The position numbers and the translations under genes are program-made. A stretch of 20,759 bases of DNA, from contig CAVCIU010000029.1 of the NCBI GenBank assembly GCA_963602355.1, positions 1 to 20,759 of the forward strand, read 5' to 3'. A model generated the notes under the pieces. It saw only the letters and a program-made list of their open reading frames with translations, ran no database searches and was not told the origin of the DNA. Each line of letters begins with the position of its first letter. The stretch's first letter is position 1. This DNA comes from UBA791 sp963602355 (GTDB lineage Bacteria; Cyanobacteriota; Vampirovibrionia; Gastranaerophilales; Gastranaerophilaceae). Shown here one piece after another: positions 7,443 to 13,452 of this stretch.

Positions 7443-8030
7443 ATGGAAAAAGAATTAGCTGAAATAAAAGCAAAATGTTTGAAGTGTGAGAAATGTTCTT
7501 TGGCAAAATCACGCACGAATGTTGTTTTTTCTGACGGAAAGGCAAATCATAATCTTATGCTAATTGGTGAAGCCCCTGGGTATTGGGAAGATGTTAAGGG
7601 TAAACCTTTTGTCGGAAAAGCTGGTCAACTTTTGGATAAAATATTTAATTGCGTTGGACTTTCAAGAGAAAAAGATGTTTATATCTGTAATACGATAAAA
7701 TGTCGCCCGCCTGAAAATAGAAATCCTTTGCCAAAAGAAAAAGAGGCTTGTAAAGAGTTTTTGGACGGACAAATTAGAATTATTAATCCGAAAATTATGT
7801 TACTTTGTGGTGGTGTTGCGGTTCAATCTATTCTCGGAAATGTTGGCGGTATAACAAGAGTCAGAGGAAAATGGTTTGACGGCAAAAAGTATGGCTTTGA
7901 GAATACAAAAATTATGCCAATTTTTCACCCATCATATTTGTTGAGGAATGATTCACGTGAAAAAGGAAGCCCTAAATGGCTTATGTGGCAAGATATTCAA
8001 GAAATAAAACGTGAATACGATAAATTATAA
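7443..8030 (+). CDS. Type-4 (Fe-S) uracil-DNA glycosylase
   Basis: This 195-aa enzyme removes uracil from DNA to start base-excision repair. Four cysteines fit the [4Fe-4S] site of family 4: C15-x2-C18 near the N-terminus, then C87 and C103 with the typical x15 spacing. Motif 1 is GEAPG (42-46) followed by GKPFVGKAGQLL, then CNTIKCRPPENRNP. Motif 2 is HPSYLLR near residue 162. The protein ends REYDKL. A second copy of the last 53 bp of the shared tail sequence lies 814 bp downstream (8786-8838), where the frame continues four further codons (MNEG). The present 3' end may therefore have been replaced by an insertion event. Confidence 0.93.
   Translation: MEKELAEIKAKCLKCEKCSLAKSRTNVVFSDGKANHNLMLIGEAPGYWEDVKGKPFVGKAGQLLDKIFNCVGLSREKDVYICNTIKCRPPENRNPLPKEKEACKEFLDGQIRIINPKIMLLCGGVAVQSILGNVGGITRVRGKWFDGKKYGFENTKIMPIFHPSYLLRNDSREKGSPKWLMWQDIQEIKREYDKL
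7972..8024 (+). repeat. 53-bp exact direct repeat, copy 1 (end of glycosylase gene)
   Basis: Bases 7972-8024 are identical to 8786-8838. This copy lies in the functional gene and encodes its C-terminal segment up to DK; the sequences diverge at the next base. Confidence 0.92.
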
Positions 8031-8052
8031 AATAAAAATAAAAATAAAAAGT

Positions 8053-8090
8053 AAAAAAAAATAGGAATATAATTTATTCCTATTTTTTAT
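8053..8090. terminator. Bidirectional AT-rich terminator
   Basis: AATAGGAATA (8060-8069) pairs with TATTCCTATT (8075-8084) around a 5-nt loop. An A-run lies on the left and a T-run on the right, extending the stem by about four A-T pairs. It lies between the convergent glycosylase gene and the 176-aa gene. Confidence 0.8.
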
Positions 8091-8097
8091 TTTGTTT

Positions 8098-8628
8098 TTA
8101 TTCTGCTACATCTTCGTAATTTACATAATTCTTATTATAAGTAGGAAACTTTGATTTATGCATATTATTCAAAGAGTTTTCTAATTGCTTATTTTTTGCT
8201 TCACCTTGAGCTTTTCCCAGCTTTCTTGTGTGATTTATTCTTTCATCTATATTTTTTGGAATCATTTTTTCTGCTGTTTCTTTATCATAACCTTGATCTT
8301 CAAGTCTTTTTACAAGATTTTTTCTGTTTACTTCACCGCCTTCGTCTTTTTCGGCAAGTTCAATTGCTTTGGCATAAGAATATCCTTGTTTAATATACTG
8401 CTTAACTCTATCTATATGTGATAGAGTTTTTTTAGATGCATCTTCAGCAGCTTTTTTACGAGTATTTATAAATTCAGTTATGCTATTTTTATCTTCAACT
8501 TGAGTAAATTTAGCATTTGAGAAAATATCAATATCTTTAGGATTTTCTTCTTTTTTTGGTTGAAGTTCTTCTGAATGATTAGAATTATTTAAGCTACCTA
8601 TGCCATCAATATTGAAACTTGGATACAT
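8098..8628 (-). CDS. Hypothetical charged helical protein, 176 aa
   Basis: I do not recognise this family. The protein is soluble, lacks Cys, and is rich in Lys, Glu and Asn. It has a low-complexity Asn/Ser/Glu N-terminus (about residues 1-45) and mainly helical stretches after that. Residues about 74-130 contain two short similar units, IKQGYSYAKAIELAEKD and LEDQGYDKETAEKMIPKN, each a Gly-Tyr turn followed by an Ala/Glu helix, which resembles UBA-like or short helical-hairpin repeats. A strong ribosome binding site (AAGGAG) lies 6 nt before the ATG. The gene lies wholly inside the segment between the two 53-bp glycosylase-tail repeats, so it may have arrived with an insertion. Confidence 0.7.
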   Translation of the reverse strand: MYPSFNIDGIGSLNNSNHSEELQPKKEENPKDIDIFSNAKFTQVEDKNSITEFINTRKKAAEDASKKTLSHIDRVKQYIKQGYSYAKAIELAEKDEGGEVNRKNLVKRLEDQGYDKETAEKMIPKNIDERINHTRKLGKAQGEAKNKQLENSLNNMHKSKFPTYNKNYVNYEDVAE

Positions 8629-8662
8629 GTTTACTCCTTTATTAAATGTGCTAACATACGAT

Positions 8663-8692
8663 ATAATGTTCTTGAATAAAAATAATTGACAA
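8663..8692 (-). promoter_or_regulatory. Promoter of the 176-aa gene
   Basis: On the minus strand TTGTCA (8692-8687) and CATTAT (8668-8663) are separated by 18 bp, a sigma70-type arrangement about 35 nt before the ATG. Confidence 0.5.
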
Positions 8693-8741
8693 ATATATGG
8701 ATTTTATTTACATAATTTAACTTTTTGTTAATCGCAATTTT

Positions 8742-8757
8742 CTAACTGGGCTATTCG
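8742..8757 (-). pseudogene. tRNA-Arg 5' fragment D (remnant)
   Basis: On the minus strand CGAATAGCCCAGTTAG matches acceptor-to-D-loop bases of the tRNA-Arg gene (CGAGTAGCCCAGTTGG) at 14 of 16 positions. It breaks off in the D-loop and is followed by AAAATTGCG, the same bases that follow this point in copy B. It lies 28 bp from the duplicated glycosylase tail. Confidence 0.6.
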
Positions 8758-8785
8758 TTGTTGGTTTGGTAAAATCGACCTACAA

Positions 8786-8856
8786 CTAAATGGCTTATGT
8801 GGCAAGATATTCAAGAAATAAAACGTGAATACGATAAACTTATGAACGAAGGTTAA
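8786..8856 (+). pseudogene. Duplicated 3' end of the uracil-DNA glycosylase gene
   Basis: The first 53 bases (8786-8838) are identical to 7972-8024. In frame it encodes KWLMWQDIQEIKREYDKL followed by MNEG and a TAA at 8854-8856, whereas the functional gene stops after EYDKL. It has no start or upstream part and is a gene remnant. Its end overlaps the 3' end of the antisense 96-aa gene by 17 bp, which would fit an original convergent overlap of the two genes before about 0.8 kb was inserted. Confidence 0.88.
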
Positions 8857-9130
8857 TCATCATCTTGTTGTAATCACTAAGAATTGTTGCTCCTTTTCTT
8901 TTTTCAATCATTTTTTCCATTTCGGAAGAAGAAACGGTGTAGAATTTATTTGATGCGACTGTTTCGGTTTTAGCTTTTTGCTCTTCGATTTGACGTAGCT
9001 TTGCTAAATCAGCTGACTTGTTGCCTGTTGGTTGAATACCGTATGCCAATAATCGACGCATAATTTCTTTTTCTTCTGCATCAATAGAGCAACCTATGCT
9101 AAATGAACTTGTAATATTACCGATACGCAT
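8840..9130 (-). CDS. Hypothetical small protein, 96 aa
   Basis: I do not recognise a named family. It is soluble, has one Cys and is mainly helical: an N-terminal MRIGNITSSFSIG strand-like segment, then EEKEIMRRLLAYGIQPTGNKSADLAKL and a charged helix (IEEQKAKTE), then YTVSSSEMEKMIEKRKG. The ATG is preceded by AAGG at 5-nt spacing. The last codons (NLRS, stop) are encoded antisense to the duplicated glycosylase tail. Just upstream on the minus strand is TTATC-C-GATAA (9148-9138) nested inside GCCTT...AAGGC, which could be an operator or leader hairpin. It is bordered upstream by the degenerate tRNA array. Confidence 0.65.
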   Translation of the reverse strand: MRIGNITSSFSIGCSIDAEEKEIMRRLLAYGIQPTGNKSADLAKLRQIEEQKAKTETVASNKFYTVSSSEMEKMIEKRKGATILSDYNKMMINLRS

Positions 9131-9231
9131 ATTTGCCTTATCGGATAAAAAGGCTTAAACTTGATATTTTGTTAAAAAAGTTTTACAAAAAGTTTCAGTA
9201 GTTGTATATAGTCTGAAATGAATTCAATTTT

Positions 9232-9248
9232 CCAACTGTGCTACTTGC
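9232..9248 (-). pseudogene. tRNA-Arg 5' fragment C (truncated copy)
   Basis: On the minus strand GCAAGTAGCACAGTTGG matches the start of the tRNA-Arg gene and stops in the D-loop, followed by AAAATTG as in copies B and D. It sits directly after the terminator of copy B, with the same spacing as copy B has after copy A. It is therefore the truncated third unit of a tandem tRNA-plus-terminator repeat. Confidence 0.7.
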
Positions 9249-9256
9249 AATAAAAA

Positions 9257-9274
9257 AAGAGTCCGAAGACTCTT
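9257..9274 (-). terminator. Terminator of tRNA copy B (UUCG tetraloop)
   Basis: On the minus strand AAGAGTC and GACTCTT (7 bp) enclose a TTCG loop and are followed by a run of seven T (9258-9252). Confidence 0.85.
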
Positions 9275-9285
9275 CTTTAAAAAAA

Positions 9286-9415
9286 CGCGCGAGGCAAGAT
9301 TCGAACTCGCGACCTTTTGGTTCAAGGACTCCGTTAAAACGATTGAGTATCGTTTTAATGGAGCAAACGCTCTATCATTGCGTGAAACGCAATTTTTCAA
9401 CTGGGCTACTCACAA
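9286..9415 (-). pseudogene. tRNA-Arg copy B interrupted by two hairpin insertions
   Basis: The 3' half (9286-9323: discriminator, acceptor strand, T-arm, variable loop, anticodon-stem 3' strand) is identical to the intact gene. A 40-nt segment (9324-9363) replaces the five bases GCTAC holding most of the anticodon; it contains a 15-position hairpin (9329-9343 with 9349-9363, one mismatch, 5-nt loop). A clean 21-nt insertion (9377-9397) in the D-loop contains ATTGCGT-GAA-ACGCAAT plus a T-run. The 5' acceptor strand has changed to TTGTGAG, which still pairs over six of seven positions using wobbles. It has no anticodon, so it cannot decode; it is a pseudogene or a tRNA-like RNA. Confidence 0.85.
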
Positions 9416-9420
9416 TAAAA

Positions 9421-9439
9421 AAGAGCCTTAACAGCTCTT
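9421..9439 (-). terminator. Terminator of the intact tRNA-Arg gene
   Basis: On the minus strand AAGAGC and GCTCTT flank a 7-nt loop, followed by a T-run (9420-9416). It corresponds to the terminator of copy B, with different stem bases, so the hairpin is kept while its sequence drifts. Confidence 0.82.
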
Positions 9440-9450
9440 CTTTTAAAAAA

Positions 9451-9524
<74 letters not shown>

Positions 9525-9548
9525 ATTTATTCTGTTTTTCGCTTTCTT

Positions 9549-9563
9549 CCAGTTGGATAGAGC
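9549..9563 (+). repeat. Inverted D-arm fragment of tRNA-Arg (15-bp inverted repeat)
   Basis: CCAGTTGGATAGAGC lies on the plus strand, opposite in orientation to the tRNA gene, and is an exact reverse complement of 9499-9513 within the tRNA D-arm, 35 bp away. A minus-strand precursor transcript could pair the two, trapping the D-arm. Confidence 0.85.
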
Positions 9564-9627
9564 TATTAATTTAACTCTGTTAAACTTTTACTCTAGTCTT
9601 TGCCAAATCGTAAAAGATTTAACGGCT

Positions 9628-9645
9628 CAACTGGGCTACTCGCGC
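9628..9645 (-). pseudogene. tRNA-Arg 5' fragment E (with 5' flank)
   Basis: On the minus strand GCGCGAGTAGCCCAGTTG is identical to the first 18 bases of the intact tRNA; with the upstream flank the exact match to 9507-9531 is 25 bp (9628-9652). It breaks off in the D-loop and runs into a hairpin, GCC...AAATC-TTTTAC-GATTT-GGC (9626-9602). Confidence 0.88.
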
Positions 9646-9656
9646 ATTTATTTGAA

Positions 9657-9709
9657 CTTTATTTGACAAGACTCTTGCCTTATCAACAATATTATCTTAT
9701 CAAATAAAG
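9657..9709. repeat. 10-bp inverted repeat between upp and the tRNA array
   Basis: CTTTATTTGA (9657-9666) and TCAAATAAAG (9700-9709) are exact inverted copies 33 bp apart, enclosing the small palindrome CAAGA-C-TCTTG (9667-9677). On the minus strand no T-run follows, so it is not a standard terminator for upp. It could be a weak structure in an upp-tRNA read-through transcript or the ends of a small element. Confidence 0.5.
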
Positions 9710-9729
9710 TTTTTTTATCAAGTTTTTAA

Positions 9730-10380
9730 TTATGTATTAAATATTCTATCGCCTGCATCGCCCATACCAGGTATAATATAGCCTTTTTCATTAATGCCTT
9801 CATCTACTGTTGCAGTGATAATTTCTACATCTGGATATTTAGCATGGATATTTTTTATACCTTCTGGTGCAGCCATGATACAAATAACTTTAATATTTTC
9901 CATTGGAATATTTTTATCTGCGTATAGTTTAATAGCTTCTAGCAATGAGTTACCTGTAGCAAGCATTGGGTCTGTAATATAGATATAGAATTTTTCTGGG
10001 TTTGGTGCTTCCATTGGAACTTTATTATAATACCAAACTGGTTTTAAAGTTTTTTCGTCTCTATACATGCCGATGTGTCTAATACATGCTTGTGGCAAGA
10101 TATCGATTGCTTCGTCTGTAAAGATTAGACCAGCTCTCAAGATAGGTGAAATGATAATATTAATATCTTCTTCAACTGTTTTAACTTTTGTTTTTACAAC
10201 TGGTGTTTCGATTTCTTTTTCAACAAGTGGTAAGTTTTTTGCAGCTTCGTAAAGTAAAACTCTAGTGATTTTTCTTGTTGCAATTCTTACACCTTGAGAA
10301 TCAGTATTTTTATCTCTCATTTTGCATAGGTTAATAAAAATAACTGGGTTTTCAATAACTCTTACGTTTTTATCTTCCAT
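9730..10380 (-). CDS. upp: Uracil phosphoribosyltransferase
   Basis: This 216-aa enzyme makes UMP from uracil and PRPP (pyrimidine salvage). It shows the type-I PRTase PRPP loop as YITDPMLATGNS (about residues 132-143), the SPILRAGL segment, and the C-terminal uracil-binding signature PGMGDAGDRIFNT. Length is normal for the family. Its ATG comes 1 bp after the stop of the MlaD-like gene. Its Shine-Dalgarno sequence (AAGGAG) lies inside the last codons of that gene, so the two are cotranscribed. No standard terminator follows before the tRNA array. Confidence 0.96.
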   Translation of the reverse strand: MEDKNVRVIENPVIFINLCKMRDKNTDSQGVRIATRKITRVLLYEAAKNLPLVEKEIETPVVKTKVKTVEEDINIIISPILRAGLIFTDEAIDILPQACIRHIGMYRDEKTLKPVWYYNKVPMEAPNPEKFYIYITDPMLATGNSLLEAIKLYADKNIPMENIKVICIMAAPEGIKNIHAKYPDVEIITATVDEGINEKGYIIPGMGDAGDRIFNT

Positions 10381-10381
10381 T

Positions 10382-11026
10382 CTATTCTCCTTTTTTATTC
10401 TTATTTTTATTTTTGTCTAAATTTTCTAACTTTTTTGTAGTTTGGTCAAGAGTTTTATCAAAACCCTTCAATCCTTTCATCATATCTGTTTTTTCAGTTG
10501 AAGGAGAAGTTTCGATTTTGTTTTTAGAAACTTCTTGTCCAAAATATGACATTCTGTAGGTGATTGAAGAGATTTTATCAAACATATCATCAATCAAACT
10601 AACAGCATCGCCCAATCTTTTTGGCGCTTGCACGACAATATATGATTCGCCACGTTTAGTATCGTCATTTGGTGGATAAACTACAAGCGATTTTGAACCG
10701 CCAAGTCCACTAAATTCTACGGTAACAATAGCGCCTTTTGGTAATTCTAAGCCTTTTTTATTCAAGGTGAACTGTACAAAAACTTCGTTATCAATAATCT
10801 TAACTCTATTGACATAACCAACAGGAACACCCATCATATTAACTGCAGAACCAACGATTACACCGTCAACGTCTGGCATAAATATTTGGTAAGTGTTATA
10901 AGCTTTGTCGTGTTTTGCTTTCAAAAATAAAATAACATTTGCTAAAGCTATAAAAATCAAAAACCAAATAGCGAGTTCTATAACCCAATGAATAGCTTTT
11001 TTAGTTTTGACTTTATTACTTAGCAT
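10382..11026 (-). CDS. MCE/MlaD-domain membrane-anchored protein
   Basis: This 214-aa protein has one N-terminal membrane anchor (about residues 13-33) and an MCE domain of about 85 residues after it. The domain is recognisable by VDGVIVGSAVNMMGVPVGYVNRVKI and FSGLGGSKSLVVYPP. A Lys/Thr-rich, probably helical C-terminal tail ends KNKNKKGE. MCE proteins form rings in the periplasm that carry lipids between membranes (Mla-type systems). No MlaE/MlaF partner is in the window. No clear Shine-Dalgarno sequence is seen; the HerA-like gene ends 13 bp upstream. Its position between DNA-related genes and upp says little about its role. Confidence 0.85.
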   Translation of the reverse strand: MLSNKVKTKKAIHWVIELAIWFLIFIALANVILFLKAKHDKAYNTYQIFMPDVDGVIVGSAVNMMGVPVGYVNRVKIIDNEVFVQFTLNKKGLELPKGAIVTVEFSGLGGSKSLVVYPPNDDTKRGESYIVVQAPKRLGDAVSLIDDMFDKISSITYRMSYFGQEVSKNKIETSPSTEKTDMMKGLKGFDKTLDQTTKKLENLDKNKNKNKKGE

Positions 11027-11039
11027 AATTTTTTATAAC

Positions 11040-13391
11040 CTATATTTTTTCTAATTCTGAAACATGTGGTTCAAGAAGTCTTCTTCCAACTTTTTCAAAA
11101 TAGATTGAACATAATTTCTTGTTACCGTAATTAATAACCTTTTCAACTACACCTTCACCGAATTTTGGGTGTCTAACTCTGTCATTTTTTTCAAAATCAG
11201 TATTTTTGTTAGATTGAAATTCTGGTTGAGGGAATACTGGTAGAGAAGGTTCTTCTGGTTTGTCATCAATATATTTTGGAATAATTGGTTCAGAAGCCTT
11301 TTCTTGTTCTCTTTGTTCTTCAACATTTGCTTCGTGAAGTTCAACATCAAGTTCACTTATCATATCTAAATCTTCTTCTGTCAATTCGTCAGAAGGAGGT
11401 TCAACATTGATAACTTGTGGTTGTTCAACTGTAGGAACTTCTTCAACTTTTTCTTCAACTACTTCAACTGGTTTTACTTCTTGTTGTGGTTGAAGAGTTT
11501 GTTGTTGAACAGGTTCTTCCTCAACTTTTTCAACCTCTTTTACCTCTTCTTGTTGAACAGGTTTTTCTTCTTTTTTAGGTTTTAGTTGAATGTTTTTGAA
11601 AGCATTTTCTACAGGTGAATTTGAATACAATTTGTCTAATTGTTCTAAATCAAAATCTTTTGCAAGTTCCTCATCACTTTTTTCTTTAACCTCTTCTTTT
11701 TGAGGAGCTTGTTGTTGTGCAACCATTTGTTGAGGCATTTGTTGGTTGTACATTTGTTGTTGAGGGTATTGTTGCATTGGCATAGGCATTTGCATATATG
11801 GTTGAGGCATTGCCTGTGGTGCTTGCATCATCATAGGATAAGGCATTTGTTGCATTGGCATCTGCATTTGTGGTGGGCAGAAATATGGTTGCATTTGTGC
11901 CTGTTGTTGCGCCATTTGTTGCATATATGTTGGAGGAAAATTGTATTGTGGAACTGTATAAGGCATCTCCATACCTTGCTTTTGGTTTAATTGATACATT
12001 TGATTTTGCATCATTTCTTGATTTTGAATTTGATGCTTTTCAATAGCTCTATTTCTTAATTTTTCACTTTTTTCTTTTCCGATAACCTCGTCGTATTGTT
12101 TTTGAACAAGGTCTTTCATCTTATCTTTAAAGAATACTGATGTAGCATTTTCTACGGCTTCGTTTGGAGTGATTGTGTCGTTAAAAATGCCTTTATCAGT
12201 TTTTAGACTACCTATCAATGGCAAATATTGTGTTTCTTGTCCGTAAACAATGTATTCCCATTTTGCTAACTTATTCAAGAAGGTATTGTATGAATCAAAA
12301 TCGTCTTGAATTAGCGTTGGAGTAAACATAATCATGTTTTTTGAAAGTTTTTTTAGTTCATTCAAATATTTATATGAATAAGGAATTGTAGTAACTGTGT
12401 TTACATTTTTTGTGAAGTAAAGTTGTTTTAATAATTTTTTGTCAGAATTGCCGTTAGAAATATTCACGAATACGATAACTTCTTCGTTCATTTTGGCAAT
12501 TCTGTTGTAAATAAATGAAATGTATTCTCTTTGAACCTGTTCTTCTACGTTTGATAAATCGATTATAGAAGTTGAATTTTCTATCAAACTTTTATTTAGA
12601 ACAACGAAATCTTTCTTAGAATCAGCTAAAATACCTTTTTCTTGATATTTAATCAATGCATTTTTAATCAAAACAAGCTCTAACATTTTAGAAGATTTGT
12701 ATTGTTCTTCTAAAATATCAACAAGACTATTTACTGGAATATATTGGCTTTCAATAGTTTTAACATAGTATTGAAGTTCTAAAAATGTTTCTTGAATAAC
12801 AGCTTTAGAACGAGGTGTTTTGTAATCAATACCTTTTTCAGAAATAAAGCCAAGAGTTTCATAATTTACAGGTAGTTTAAAGTTTTTACCTGCAATAAGT
12901 GTGCCTCCTGTCTTGTCGAAAGTGCCCATTGTATCAATAATAACGGTTCTTTTATTAAACAACTTAGCCTGGTCGTTTAATTTTCTAATCATTATGTCTT
13001 GATTATCTTGATTTTCACAAAGGATTAAAAGTTTGTTTCTAATAAAATTAAAATCAAGTTTTAATGGAACGTTACCTTGTGCCAATTCACCGATTGTGAT
13101 TGGATTTTCTCCCTCGAATAATTTTACAATATCAGACAAGTTTAACAATCCGATAACACTGTTTGAAGACGGAACTGTACCTTCAAAGTTAATCAAATTA
13201 CCTTCAGGAGTAACATTATAAATAAGTCGAGCAATAGCAATATTTCCATGCTTATTTGCTTCAATGTGCATGATTTGGGCAATATAAGTCTGTCTGGCGT
13301 CTTTTATCATCAAGAATCCAGCTAAAAACAGTTTTTCATTTTCGTCGAAAAACAATTTTACAAGGTTATTTTTAACCTCAAATATTCTCAT
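11040..13391 (-). CDS. HerA-like degenerate ATPase with Q/M/P-rich linker and PcrA-type Tudor C-terminus
   Basis: This 783-aa protein has three visible parts. Residues 1-about 440 look like a HerA/HAS-barrel type protein: a beta-rich start, then KLLILCENQDNQDIMIRKL where a P-loop would be expected, and SIIDLSNVEEQVQREYISFIYNRI resembling the HerA core. No GKS/GKT is present, so ATPase activity is doubtful. Residues about 455-560 are low complexity (Gln, Met, Pro, Tyr) and 560-730 acidic Glu/Val/Pro repeats. The last 50 residues (NDRVRHPKFGEGVVEKVINYG, then GRRLLEPHVSELEKI) match the Tudor-like domain ending PcrA/UvrD helicases, which contacts RNA polymerase. It lies directly downstream of a SNF2 helicase gene, suggesting a shared role in transcription or DNA repair. 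The HerA link is tentative; the Tudor domain is clear. Confidence 0.7.
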   Translation of the reverse strand: MRIFEVKNNLVKLFFDENEKLFLAGFLMIKDARQTYIAQIMHIEANKHGNIAIARLIYNVTPEGNLINFEGTVPSSNSVIGLLNLSDIVKLFEGENPITIGELAQGNVPLKLDFNFIRNKLLILCENQDNQDIMIRKLNDQAKLFNKRTVIIDTMGTFDKTGGTLIAGKNFKLPVNYETLGFISEKGIDYKTPRSKAVIQETFLELQYYVKTIESQYIPVNSLVDILEEQYKSSKMLELVLIKNALIKYQEKGILADSKKDFVVLNKSLIENSTSIIDLSNVEEQVQREYISFIYNRIAKMNEEVIVFVNISNGNSDKKLLKQLYFTKNVNTVTTIPYSYKYLNELKKLSKNMIMFTPTLIQDDFDSYNTFLNKLAKWEYIVYGQETQYLPLIGSLKTDKGIFNDTITPNEAVENATSVFFKDKMKDLVQKQYDEVIGKEKSEKLRNRAIEKHQIQNQEMMQNQMYQLNQKQGMEMPYTVPQYNFPPTYMQQMAQQQAQMQPYFCPPQMQMPMQQMPYPMMMQAPQAMPQPYMQMPMPMQQYPQQQMYNQQMPQQMVAQQQAPQKEEVKEKSDEELAKDFDLEQLDKLYSNSPVENAFKNIQLKPKKEEKPVQQEEVKEVEKVEEEPVQQQTLQPQQEVKPVEVVEEKVEEVPTVEQPQVINVEPPSDELTEEDLDMISELDVELHEANVEEQREQEKASEPIIPKYIDDKPEEPSLPVFPQPEFQSNKNTDFEKNDRVRHPKFGEGVVEKVINYGNKKLCSIYFEKVGRRLLEPHVSELEKI

Positions 13392-13416
13392 GTACAGTTC
13401 CTTATTTATTAGAATT

Positions 13417-13425
13417 ATTTTAACA
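13417..13425 (-). promoter_or_regulatory. Extended -10 of the HerA-like gene
   Basis: TG-T-TAAAAT on the minus strand lies about 25 nt before the ATG, with AAGGAA as ribosome binding site. It suggests an internal promoter separating this gene from the SNF2 gene. The next 16 bp upstream include the palindrome AAAATAAATTTATTTT. Confidence 0.45.
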
Positions 13426-13452
13426 TGAAAATAAATTTATTTTTTAATATTT

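Noticed and set aside
8025..8785. Complete mobile element between the 53-bp repeats
   Set aside because: No transposase or integrase and no terminal inverted repeats are visible; the insertion idea is kept as a hypothesis only.
9657..9709. Terminator of upp
   Set aside because: The inverted repeat has a 33-nt loop and no T-run on the minus strand, so I list it only as a repeat.
11700..12046. Plus-strand frames rich in Leu/His opposite the HerA-like gene
   Set aside because: They are antisense shadows of the Q/M/P-rich low-complexity region.
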